The notes: generated from the sequence alone by a model not told the origin. A stretch of DNA of 10,473 nt from Burkholderiales bacterium (GCA_025354075.1 JANXNO010000377.1:1-10473); one strand, 5' to 3'. Shown: positions 1 through 6,249, numbered from the stretch's first letter. Made by a program: numbers and translations.

Positions 1-284
1 TCCCGATGGGTGACGGCGTGCGTGTGCTCGTGAGCAATCGCGTGGACGGTACGATCACTCCGGTTGACTACAGGACGCTGACGGCGGGCAAGCCGATCAA
101 GGTTGGGCGCGGCGTCGACTGCCTAGAAGTGTCCGCAGATGGCAAAGAGGTGTGGGCGACCGTGCGCTGGGAGGCCCGGGTTGCGGTGATTGACATGACC
201 GGCGTGAAACCGATTGAGTACATCCCGGTCGGGCGCTCGCCCCACGGCATTTACTTTAAGAGCCACGCGCGCCGTGATCAGTAA
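1..284 (+). CDS. YVTN-type beta-propeller protein, C-terminal part (partial)
   Basis: The reading frame is already open at the left edge (codons begin at base 3) and stops at TAA 282-284, so only the last 93 or so residues are visible and the true start lies outside the window. The visible protein has two blade-like repeats: VLVSNRVDGTITPVD, then a KVGRG-VDCLEVSADGKEVWATVR unit, then RVAVIDMTGVKPIEYIPVGRSPHGIYF. The pattern of a strand ending in 'V(I)D', then 'IPVG..PHGI', is typical of YVTN/YncE-like propellers, which are often periplasmic. What it binds cannot be read from this fragment. Its stop lies 11 bases inside the next gene (GTG start at 274), so the two are probably translationally coupled and co-transcribed. 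Confidence 0.75.
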   Translation, partial: PMGDGVRVLVSNRVDGTITPVDYRTLTAGKPIKVGRGVDCLEVSADGKEVWATVRWEARVAVIDMTGVKPIEYIPVGRSPHGIYFKSHARRDQ

Positions 285-1026
285 GGTGGTTTTCGCAGGC
301 GCTGCTTTAGCTGCAACATTTGCGGTAGCAGCAGCAAACGCTGCTTGCATCGGCACGCTGTACCTGACCTTTGACACCGGGCACATGGAGCCCGCGAATG
401 CTGTCGCCGATATTCTGGCTAAACATCAGGTCAAGGCCACATTTTTCCTGGCCAACGAAAAGACGAAAGCCGGTGGTTTCACGCTCGACGATACGCAAAA
501 GCCGTTCTGGCAGCGCGTCGCTAAAGAAGGGCATGCTTTTGGTTCACACACGTGGGATCACAGCTACTTTCGTGGCGACGTCGGCACGGATCGGGTCAGT
601 TTTATCCCCTGGGGCAAGACGGCGAAAGAGGGCCGCACGCTCGATCGCGCAGGCGTTTGCGCTGAACTCAAAAAATCGGAAGACCGTTTTCGCGAGATGA
701 CCGGGCGCGGCTTTGATGGCTTGTGGCGCGCCCCCGGTGGCAAGACGACGATGCGCGTGCTGGACTATGCAAAAAGCTGTGGCTACCGCCATGTTGGCTG
801 GGCTGACGCAGGGTTTTTGGGCGATGAGTTATCCAGCGAAACCGCGCCCAATAACGTGCTGCTCAAACGCGCTTTGGCCAACCTGCGTGACGGCGATATC
901 GTGATGGCGCACCTCGGCATCTGGTCGCGCAAGGATCCGTTCTGGCCAATGTTCGACCCGCTGATCGCAGGGCTGAAAGACAAGGGTTACTGTTTTGCCA
1001 CAGTGCCAGAGCGGAAACAAAAATAG
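274..1026 (+). CDS. Secreted polysaccharide deacetylase (NodB homology domain)
   Basis: A 250-residue protein of carbohydrate esterase family 4 type, expected to remove N- or O-acyl groups from a polysaccharide in the periplasm or at the surface. I chose GTG 274 because it gives a clean signal peptide (MISKVVFAGAALAATFAVAA, cleavage near ANA-AC, residues 22-25). The longer frame from TTG 214 only adds residues overlapping the propeller gene. NodB motifs are in order: TFDTG at 32-36, HTWDH at 92-96 (metal-ligand histidines), WRAPGG at 151-156, a WADAG block near 176-180 and MAHLG with His213. In motif 1 the usual second Asp of TFDDG is Thr. That residue is normally a metal ligand, so activity or metal use may differ; I recall the LTFDTG form in other proteobacterial homologues. 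It overlaps the propeller gene upstream and is followed after 5 bases by the desaturase gene. Confidence 0.85.
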   Translation: MISKVVFAGAALAATFAVAAANAACIGTLYLTFDTGHMEPANAVADILAKHQVKATFFLANEKTKAGGFTLDDTQKPFWQRVAKEGHAFGSHTWDHSYFRGDVGTDRVSFIPWGKTAKEGRTLDRAGVCAELKKSEDRFREMTGRGFDGLWRAPGGKTTMRVLDYAKSCGYRHVGWADAGFLGDELSSETAPNNVLLKRALANLRDGDIVMAHLGIWSRKDPFWPMFDPLIAGLKDKGYCFATVPERKQK

Positions 1027-1031
1027 CGCGT

Positions 1032-1979
1032 ATGGACGCACTCGAACACGCCTTTGAAGCGCTCGTGGGCTGGGTCTACACGACACTGGTCGACCCGACG
1101 ATCTTCGCATTGGGCTGGATGGGATGGGCCGAGCAGGCGTTCGACGCTACCGCGTTTTTCGTCGGTGGCCTGTTGCAAGTGATCGCCGTTGCCCTGGTGT
1201 GCATGCCGCTGGAACGTTTGGCACCGGCGCAGATCATCAGCGACCGCCGCGAGGTGCGCACCGACATGGTGTTCACCTTTGCCAATAAAGTGGGTGTGTT
1301 TCCGCTGTTTGCGTTTGCTGCGCTATGGTGGCTGTTTAAGCCGGTGGAGGCGTGGTTGCGCCTGAAAGGCTTCGCCCCTTGGTCGCTTGAGGACGCGTGG
1401 CCCGCGCTGGCGGGCGTGCCGGCGGTCAGTCTGCTGCTCTACATTGTGATTCTTGATTTTGCTGGCTATTGGGAGCACCGCGCGCAGCATCGTTTTGAAT
1501 GGTGGTGGCAACTGCACTCGCTGCATCATTCGCAACGCGACATGACGTTCTGGACCGACGACCGCAACCATGTGCTCGACCAGCTGGTGAGCGCCTTCTG
1601 GATGGCCGCGGTAGCCCTGATGATTGGCGTGCCACCACAGCAATTTCCCCTGGTACTTTTTGCAACCAAATTTATCGAGTCCCTCTCACACGCCAATATC
1701 CGCTGGGGCTTCGGTTGGCTCAAGCACCTGCTGGTCAGCCCGCAGTTTCATCGCGTGCACCACGGCATGATCATTGGCCACGAAGGCGACAAGCGGGGCG
1801 TCAATTTCGGTGTGGTGCTGACGATTTGGGATAAGCTCTTTAGTACGGCGGATTTTCGCAACGCCTATCCCGCAACTGGTGTGCGCGATCAACTGCATGG
1901 TCAAGACTATGGAGATAGATTTTGGAAGACTCAATGGCTAGGATTCGTACGCCTCAAACAGCACTTCTGGCCGCGCTGA
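1032..1979 (+). CDS. Sterol desaturase / fatty acid hydroxylase superfamily membrane protein
   Basis: A 315-residue integral membrane protein with the histidine clusters of the di-iron fatty acid hydroxylase superfamily: HRAQH (His149, His153), HSLHH (His162, His165, His166), His220 in LSHANI, and HRVHH (His240, His243, His244). These would hold a non-haem di-iron centre that hydroxylates or desaturates a lipid on the cytoplasmic face. Hydrophobic stretches lie roughly at 41-60, 83-103, 127-145 and 188-205. The substrate cannot be read from the sequence; bacterial members act on varied lipids, and many have no known substrate. The ATG lies 5 bases after the deacetylase stop with no strong Shine-Dalgarno sequence, which suggests coupling. 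The last 46 bases overlap the lipoprotein gene. Confidence 0.88.
   Translation: MDALEHAFEALVGWVYTTLVDPTIFALGWMGWAEQAFDATAFFVGGLLQVIAVALVCMPLERLAPAQIISDRREVRTDMVFTFANKVGVFPLFAFAALWWLFKPVEAWLRLKGFAPWSLEDAWPALAGVPAVSLLLYIVILDFAGYWEHRAQHRFEWWWQLHSLHHSQRDMTFWTDDRNHVLDQLVSAFWMAAVALMIGVPPQQFPLVLFATKFIESLSHANIRWGFGWLKHLLVSPQFHRVHHGMIIGHEGDKRGVNFGVVLTIWDKLFSTADFRNAYPATGVRDQLHGQDYGDRFWKTQWLGFVRLKQHFWPR
1924..1928 (+). promoter_or_regulatory. Ribosome binding site deciding the lipoprotein start
   Basis: GGAAG ends five bases before the ATG at 1934. It favours this ATG over the in-frame TTG at 1922. It lies within the coding sequence of the upstream desaturase gene. Confidence 0.6.
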
Positions 1980-2293
1980 TCGCGGGCTCACTCGCCGCCG
2001 TCAGTGGCTGCGCGACGGTGGTGCCGGAAGCGAAGGTTTCCCTGTTGGACCGCAAATGTCAGGAACGCGTGGTCGTGATGCTTAACGCCGTATCACCGGT
2101 CGTTGCCGAGCCGGGCATTGCACAGAAGTTCTGCGGATGCTTTACGTCCAAAGTGGACGTGGCAAAGCTTGAGACCGATATCGACGGTGTTAAAGACATC
2201 GGCCTGAACCCGGAAACGCTGCGCTTCGTGACTGAGTACATCCCAACGGTCCGCGGCTGCGCCAAAGAAACCGGCTTATGGAGCGGGCTTTAA
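1934..2293 (+). CDS. Small cysteine-containing lipoprotein of unknown function
   Basis: A 119-residue protein that I do not recognise as a named family. Residues 1-25 form a lipoprotein signal peptide ending in the lipobox VSGC, so Cys26 would be lipidated and the protein anchored in the inner or outer membrane; alanine at +2 favours the outer membrane. The mature part is about 93 residues, mostly helical in character, with four more cysteines: Cys42, Cys67, Cys69 (FCGCF) and Cys109. Two disulfides in the periplasm are possible, with Cys67 or Cys69 pairing to Cys42 and Cys109. It overlaps the desaturase gene by 46 bases in another frame, so it belongs to the same transcript, and it is the last gene before a terminator. 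The start is set by a good GGAAG Shine-Dalgarno site. Function is unknown. Confidence 0.75.
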   Translation: MARIRTPQTALLAALIAGSLAAVSGCATVVPEAKVSLLDRKCQERVVVMLNAVSPVVAEPGIAQKFCGCFTSKVDVAKLETDIDGVKDIGLNPETLRFVTEYIPTVRGCAKETGLWSGL

Positions 2294-2309
2294 CCGTTCG
2301 ATCTACGTC

Positions 2310-2334
2310 CACCTGCCCGCAGGCAGGTGCTTTT
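2310..2334 (+). terminator. Intrinsic terminator after the envelope gene run
   Basis: A perfect 8-bp stem CACCTGCC / GGCAGGTG (2310-2317 with 2322-2329) with a 4-base loop is followed by C and TTTT. It starts 17 bases after the lipoprotein stop. The T run is short. Read on the other strand there is no T tract, so it would act mainly on the + strand transcript rather than on the converging tetR gene. Confidence 0.7.
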
Positions 2335-2347
2335 GCGCTCGCAGCAG

Positions 2348-3103
2348 TCAGGCCTCGACAACCTCGGTTGCGCCTTCTGCCGAGGCAGGCAGCGCCGAAG
2401 GCAAACCAGTGGCCAGACTGACCGTGACGCCAGCTGACTGCGCCATGCCCCGAAGTCCATGCACAATAAACGCGATCAGTTGCGGCTCGACGCCAGGGTC
2501 ACCCGCCCGATTAGCGCCGTTTGACAGGCGCGCCACCCGTTGATCACTCAGGAAATGCAACAGCGCCCCCAGCGCAAACTGATAACCCCACGCCGCTTGC
2601 CCGTACGTGACCGCGGGATAGGACTCGGACAGCACCGAATGGATCGCATCAACAAATTCGGACGACACGGGATCAAGATGCTCGCGGATCGCGTGATCCT
2701 CTTCGGCCCCTTGCTGAGTCAGCCCGCGCGTGATGAACAACGCGTACGATTCACCCGCCTCGGTACCGCGCATGCGCAGCACCGGAGACACCATAGCCGA
2801 AATAACCCGTTGCAAGCGATCACCCGACGTGTGCAGCAAGGCCTCGTTCAGGTCAAGGCGGCGCTGCGCGACCGTGCTGCTCCAGTGCGCGAACACCGCG
2901 TCGTAGAGCTCCTGTTTTTGTCCGAAGTAGTAACCCACGAGCGCCAACGGCACCTTTGCCTCGGCGGCGATCTGGCGAATCGTTACTGCGTGATAGCCAT
3001 ACCGGGCAAACAGACGCTGCGACGCATCAAGAATGTTCTGCCTGCGGTCAGGACGCACTTTTGCTTCAACTACGCCGGATCGCGTTTCAGGGATAGATTT
3101 CAT
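2348..3103 (-). CDS. TetR/AcrR-family transcriptional regulator
   Basis: A 251-residue DNA-binding regulator. The N-terminal domain is clearly TetR: RRQNILDASQRLFARYGYHA (20-39), the helix-turn-helix TIRQIAAEAKVPLALVGYYF (41-60), then the usual 'QKQELYDAVF'. Residues from about 80 to 225 form an all-helical ligand and dimer domain, with an Ala/Ser-rich tail after 225. The C-terminal region resembles the PsrA/CecR-like group, but I cannot settle the subfamily. The ATG at 3103 is preferred; a TTG at 3112 would add three residues. Neither has a good Shine-Dalgarno site. It diverges from the extradiol dioxygenase gene across 226 bases that hold a palindrome, so control of that gene and of itself is the natural guess. 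The ligand is unknown. Confidence 0.88.
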   Translation of the reverse strand: MKSIPETRSGVVEAKVRPDRRQNILDASQRLFARYGYHAVTIRQIAAEAKVPLALVGYYFGQKQELYDAVFAHWSSTVAQRRLDLNEALLHTSGDRLQRVISAMVSPVLRMRGTEAGESYALFITRGLTQQGAEEDHAIREHLDPVSSEFVDAIHSVLSESYPAVTYGQAAWGYQFALGALLHFLSDQRVARLSNGANRAGDPGVEPQLIAFIVHGLRGMAQSAGVTVSLATGLPSALPASAEGATEVVEA

Positions 3104-3219
3104 GGGATTCAATGGGCTGTAGATTTCAGGGGTAGGTGCTCTATGGGATGCTCGGACTTCAGGTTTGGTCGCTGTGACAACAGCCGACCGTGCTACACCT
3201 ATACGTGAGATAGGCTGGT

Positions 3220-3250
3220 TTGGGTTTAAGTTCGATCGGTCAGACTAATC
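3220..3250 (+). promoter_or_regulatory. Candidate TetR operator overlapping a possible ygiD promoter
   Basis: Bases 3234-3250 read GATcgGTCaGACtaATC, an imperfect palindrome in which 6 of 8 base pairs match around a single central base. It is the best dyad in the divergent tetR-ygiD gap. A weak sigma-70-like promoter reading toward ygiD can be drawn as TTGGGT (3220-3225) and ACTAAT (3244-3249) with an 18-base spacer, which would put the dyad over the -10. The dyad is seen in the sequence; the promoter and the binding by the neighbouring TetR protein are inference. Confidence 0.4.
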
Positions 3251-3329
3251 CTAACAAAGATTTTTTTCAGCGACAAATGCGGTTCACAACTGATTGTATT
3301 TGCCGGTTATCGTCGCAATCTACTTGCCT

Positions 3330-4163
3330 ATGAACCCAGTCACTACGCCACCTTTCGCGACACTCAAGCCCTCGTCGCGCATGCCCGTCGTATTTTTGGG
3401 CCACGGCAGCCCGATGAATGCGATTGAAGACAACGCATACCGCCAGAGCTGGCAAGGCCTTGGCGCAGAGTTCGGCGCAAACTATCCCGCCCCGCAGTTG
3501 ATTGTCTGTATCTCCGCGCACTGGCTCACGCGCGGCTGGCAGATCACCGCGATGGATGCGCCAAAAACGATTCACGATTTCGGCGGCTTTCCACAAGCGC
3601 TTTTCGACCAGCACTACCCGGCACCGGGAGCGCCCGCGACCGCCCGCGAAATTGCGCAGGCCATCACCGTGCCACCCATCGCGCTTGACACGCAAGAATG
3701 GGGCCTTGATCACGGCACCTGGTCGGTATTGAAACCGATGTTTCCAGCGGCCAGTATTCCGGTACTGCAATTGAGCATGGACTACGACCGCCCAGCCGCC
3801 GAGCATTTTGCGGTCGGACAGCAATTGTCGAAACTGCGCGACTACGGTGTGCTGATTGTCGGCAGCGGCAATATCGTGCATAGCCTGCGCACCATGAAGC
3901 GCGACGCCGCGCCGAATCAGGCATACGACTGGGCCATCGATTTCGACCAGAAAACCGCGACGCTGATCGAGCAAAAACAGCTTCCGGCGCTCAACGATTT
4001 TCAGAAACTGGGCTCACTCGCACAGCTCGCCCATCCCACCTTTGAGCATTACCTGCCACTGCTGTACGCCGCCGGGGCGGTAGACGCCCGCGACAATCCG
4101 CGCTTCTTTAACGCCGATTTTCAGGGTGCGTCGATTTCGATGCGGTCGGTCATCTGGAATTAG
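3330..4163 (+). CDS. ygiD: YgiD-type class III extradiol ring-cleavage dioxygenase (DODA family)
   Basis: A 277-residue protein closely resembling E. coli YgiD, a 4,5-DOPA extradiol dioxygenase of the LigB superfamily that opens a catecholic ring with Fe or Zn bound by histidines. Recognisable blocks in order are MPVVFLGHGSPMNAIEDN (His25), CISAHWLTRGW (His64), IHDFGGFPQALFDQHYPAPG (81-100), WGLDHGTW (His128), VGSGNIVHSLR (His184) and AHPTFEHYLPLLY (His235, His240). The histidines of the first two blocks and of the last are the likely metal ligands, with His128 and His184 near the active site. ATG 3330 gives the length closest to the family; TTG 3294 and ATG 3381 are alternatives, and none has a clear Shine-Dalgarno site. 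The true substrate is uncertain. The divergent tetR gene is its probable regulator. Confidence 0.9.
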   Translation: MNPVTTPPFATLKPSSRMPVVFLGHGSPMNAIEDNAYRQSWQGLGAEFGANYPAPQLIVCISAHWLTRGWQITAMDAPKTIHDFGGFPQALFDQHYPAPGAPATAREIAQAITVPPIALDTQEWGLDHGTWSVLKPMFPAASIPVLQLSMDYDRPAAEHFAVGQQLSKLRDYGVLIVGSGNIVHSLRTMKRDAAPNQAYDWAIDFDQKTATLIEQKQLPALNDFQKLGSLAQLAHPTFEHYLPLLYAAGAVDARDNPRFFNADFQGASISMRSVIWN

Positions 4164-4185
4164 TCCAGCGGACAGCTTTTTGCTG

Positions 4186-4206
4186 AAAGGCCCATTCAAG
4201 CTGGGC
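4186..4206. terminator. Weak hairpin between convergent ygiD and SCO genes
   Basis: GCCCA and TGGGC (4190-4194 with 4202-4206) can pair around a 7-base loop in the 124-base gap between the two convergent genes. On the - strand it is followed by CTTTC, on the + strand by no T run. It could end either transcript, but the support is thin. I see no better terminator in this gap. Confidence 0.25.
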
Positions 4207-4287
4207 GTACGCCGCCAAAGTGTTGTTTATCGACTTTGTCCGATTTATAGGGCTATGCCCAGACAGAACGGGCCTGAAGCTAAAAAG

Positions 4288-4914
4288 CTACTGCGCCTTT
4301 AGCAGTGTCGTCAGATCGGCCGCGATCGCCTCCGGGCCGGACTCGTGGCGGATCATCAGACGCAACCTGCCTTGCGGGTCAAAGGCGTACATCTGCGTTG
4401 AGTGATCCACGAGATAGGTGTTTTCGTCTTTTACCTGCGCTTTTTGATAGATGATCTTGAACTCTTTGGCGGCCACCGCCGTTTGCTCGTCGGTGCCGTA
4501 CAGCGCCGCAAAGGTCGGGTTAAACGCACGCACGTAATCGGTCAACAATTTCGGCTGGTCGCGCTTCGGATCCACCGTCACAAACAGCACCTGCACCCTG
4601 GCCGCGTCGTCCGGCCTCATCTTGCCGAGCGCCGTGTTCAGCGTGCTCATCGTCGTCGGGCAGTAGTCCGGGCAAAACATGTAGCCAAAAAACAGCACCG
4701 TCGCCTTGCCCTTGTAGCTCGCAAGCTCGCGCGGCTGTTGCGTCGCAGCGTCGTTCAACGACAGCGATTTACCGAACGCCGCGCCGGTGATGTCGGTGCT
4801 ATTGAACTTGACGGCATTGGTGTCGCTGGAACAGGCGGCGAGCGCCAGTGTTGCGCAGGCCGCAACGGCTGCTAGAAGCGCCCGCACGCTAGTGTTTGTG
4901 CTCGGCATGATCAT
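4288..4914 (-). CDS. SCO1/SenC-family copper protein (lipoprotein), cytochrome oxidase assembly
   Basis: A 208-residue thioredoxin-fold protein that takes part in building the copper site of a terminal oxidase, as copper donor and/or thiol reductase on the periplasmic side. The signal sequence ends in the lipobox LAAC, so Cys28 is probably the lipid anchor. The copper site is complete: CPDYC (Cys81, Cys85) in VLFFGYMFCPDYCPTTMS and the distal His171 in VDHSTQMY. VTVDPKRDQP (112-121) is the usual SCO block. Length is normal. The ATG at 4914 overlaps the end of the PCu(A)C gene by 26 bases; the ATG at 4908 is nearly as good. This overlap makes the two one translational unit, and both should be driven from the promoter upstream of the HMA-MauE gene. 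Confidence 0.93.
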   Translation of the reverse strand: MIMPSTNTSVRALLAAVAACATLALAACSSDTNAVKFNSTDITGAAFGKSLSLNDAATQQPRELASYKGKATVLFFGYMFCPDYCPTTMSTLNTALGKMRPDDAARVQVLFVTVDPKRDQPKLLTDYVRAFNPTFAALYGTDEQTAVAAKEFKIIYQKAQVKDENTYLVDHSTQMYAFDPQGRLRLMIRHESGPEAIAADLTTLLKAQ

Positions 4915-5347
4915 GCGCGCCCGGCTTCTCGGCCGTTACCTGCACGGTCACCTCGCCGGCCTTTTCAAACTTGAGTTTGAGCGGAAACTTTTCGCCCTCT
5001 TTCAGCCCGTCCTTGAGGCCAATCAACATCACATGAAACCCGCCTGGCTTCAATTCCGCGATGCCGTTGGCGGGGATATCCAGCGACTTGATTTCGCGCA
5101 TTTTCATCACGCCAGCCTCGGTGATCATGCTGTGAATCTGGATTTCTTTGGCAATGTCGCCGGTCACGCTGATCAGTTTGTCCGCCGTGCCTTTGTTGTC
5201 AAACATCATGAAGGCGGCGGAGTTTTTGACCGCGCCCGGCGTCACGCGCGCCCAAGGATGGGCACCAGTAATGCTGCCGATTTTGGCGTCTAGCGCGAAG
5301 GCGGACAGGGAAAGCGCGGATACGAGGAGAAGAGTGATATTTTTCAT
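4889..5347 (-). CDS. PCu(A)C periplasmic copper chaperone
   Basis: A 152-residue secreted protein that carries Cu(I) in the periplasm and hands it to SCO or directly to oxidase subunit II. The signal peptide is MKNITLLLVSALSLSAFA (1-18). The family motif H-X10-M-X21-H-X-M is exact: His72, Met83, His105, Met107. A histidine-rich tail (HDHAEHKH, 145-152) is a second likely copper site, as in other proteobacterial members. I chose ATG 5347. The frame is open further upstream to 5413, but that extension only translates repeat sequence and would bury the signal peptide. No Shine-Dalgarno sequence is visible, because a REP-like element ends six bases before the ATG. Its 3' end overlaps the SCO gene by 26 bases. 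Confidence 0.93.
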   Translation of the reverse strand: MKNITLLLVSALSLSAFALDAKIGSITGAHPWARVTPGAVKNSAAFMMFDNKGTADKLISVTGDIAKEIQIHSMITEAGVMKMREIKSLDIPANGIAELKPGGFHVMLIGLKDGLKEGEKFPLKLKFEKAGEVTVQVTAEKPGAHDHAEHKH

Positions 5348-5353
5348 GATTGT

Positions 5354-5377
5354 GTAGGAGCGACTACGCCGCGACCC
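5354..5377 (+). repeat. REP-like GTAGGAG element, copy 1
   Basis: A 24-base element with a GTAGGAG head and a GCGAC-TAC-GCCGC palindrome (one A/C mismatch), ending GCGACCC. It faces copy 2 at 5415-5438 on the other strand, and 20 of 24 positions agree. The layout fits REP sequences with a 5' GTAG/GGAG head that are linked to RAYT transposases. In the mRNA of the copper genes its complement lies just before the PCu(A)C start codon. Confidence 0.75.
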
Positions 5378-5414
5378 ACGTATGTTGCTAACGAAACGAT
5401 TGAAATGAAGCACA

Positions 5415-5438
5415 GGGTCGGGGCGGAGCCCCTCCTAC
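5415..5438 (-). repeat. REP-like GTAGGAG element, copy 2
   Basis: Read on the - strand it starts GTAGGAG, then GGGGC-TCC-GCCCC (a perfect 5-bp stem with a 3-base loop), then GACCC. With copy 1 it makes an inverted pair 37 bases apart. The TAG inside its GTAG head is the stop codon of the HMA-MauE gene (5435-5437). In the copper mRNA, copy 2 and the complement of copy 1 could also pair with each other as one long stem. Confidence 0.75.
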
Positions 5439-6172
5439 AGGCCGGTGAGCATCACAGCGGCCATTATCGCCATGCTCAAATCTTCAATTAATGTCACCTT
5501 GGACATCGGTAATTTGAACACGGTTCCCAGACAGGCACATTCGATGAGCTGACGTTTGCGCAGCGCGTTCAATACGCCTGCGGCGCTCACCCCCATTACT
5601 GCGAGCGTCACCCAATGCGTAATCTGCGGCTGCCAGCGAGTCAGATAGGCCACGCCCAGCGCCAGCTCGATGAACGGATAGCTGTAGGCATAGGGCGTGC
5701 TCCGCGCAGCCAGCAGGTCATAACCGCGATACGCCTGCACAAATCCGCTCAGGTTCAGCAGCTTGAAAAAACTGAACACCAGAAAGAACCCGGCCATGAA
5801 GTCCGACATCCACAAATGCCAGTGGCGTCCAGGCGTCTGTGCATGGATAAGCCAGGTCACACCGACCAGAAAGCCCACGATCAGCAACAACGGCTTGTAA
5901 GTCGCAAAGAACCCATCGCTGTCGCCCGCACCGGTATCCGCAGGCGCGTTGGCAACGAACGCGGGCAGCGCAGCCGCCATGGTGTACTTGCCCGCCCCCG
6001 CCAGCGCGATCTGCATCACCTCCAGCGACGCATCCGAATGCACGCCACGCAACACCGCCCGCGGCGGGTCCAGCGTCACCTGCACCTTGTCCGCAAAGCC
6101 GGAGAGCGATTTGGTGATGCGAGCCACACACGCGTTGCAATGCATGCCGTCAACGGCGAATGTCTTGTCCAT
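5435..6172 (-). CDS. HMA copper-binding domain fused to MauE/DoxX-like membrane protein
   Basis: A 245-residue two-part protein. Residues 1-67 are a heavy-metal-associated domain with the ligand motif GMHCNAC (Cys12, Cys15), as in copper chaperones and P-type ATPase N-termini. A short Ala/Gly-rich linker (70-88) joins it to a membrane part with helices near 92-111, 123-140, 163-180, 185-202 and 227-244. The membrane part resembles MauE/DoxX-like proteins and has a CAC pair (Cys212, Cys214) before the last helix, typical of this redox-linked group. The likely role, by inference, is to bind copper in the cytoplasm and pass copper or electrons across the inner membrane for the PCu(A)C and SCO proteins encoded next. 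The ATG at 6172 is clear, though it lacks a strong Shine-Dalgarno site. It is first in the copper unit, downstream of an FNR-type box. Its stop lies in a REP element. Confidence 0.85.
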   Translation of the reverse strand: MDKTFAVDGMHCNACVARITKSLSGFADKVQVTLDPPRAVLRGVHSDASLEVMQIALAGAGKYTMAAALPAFVANAPADTGAGDSDGFFATYKPLLLIVGFLVGVTWLIHAQTPGRHWHLWMSDFMAGFFLVFSFFKLLNLSGFVQAYRGYDLLAARSTPYAYSYPFIELALGVAYLTRWQPQITHWVTLAVMGVSAAGVLNALRKRQLIECACLGTVFKLPMSKVTLIEDLSMAIMAAVMLTGL

Positions 6173-6204
6173 GGGCGATATTTTGCGCGGGGAAGTGTGA
6201 AATC

Positions 6205-6249
6205 AACGTAGGTAGACGTTCCATCGCTCCCACATTGATGCGAATCAAT
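6205..6249 (-). promoter_or_regulatory. FNR/Anr-type box and possible promoter of the copper genes
   Basis: Bases 6234-6249 read ATTGATGCGAATCAAT, a perfect 12-base dyad around a 4-base centre that contains the full FNR/Anr consensus TTGAT-N4-ATCAA (6235-6248). Its centre is about 70 bases upstream of the HMA-MauE ATG. A weak -10 (TACGTT, 6210-6205) would put transcription start near 6198, with the box centred close to -43. That is near the usual class II position of about -41.5. The box is seen directly; the promoter placement is inference. Confidence 0.7.

Noticed and set aside
2540..3208. 222-codon open frame on the + strand opposite tetR
   Set aside because: It is antisense to a clear TetR gene; its translation has no domain and the usual Arg/His-rich look of an antisense frame.
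3267..3974. 235-codon open frame on the - strand opposite ygiD
   Set aside because: It mirrors the YgiD frame, which is unmistakable by homology; no independent motif.
5348..5413. N-terminal extension of the PCu(A)C gene by 22 residues
   Set aside because: It translates REP sequence and would place a charged stretch ahead of the signal peptide.
6200..6235. GTGGGAGCGATGG on the - strand as a further REP-like element
   Set aside because: Only the head resembles such repeats; there is no palindrome after it.
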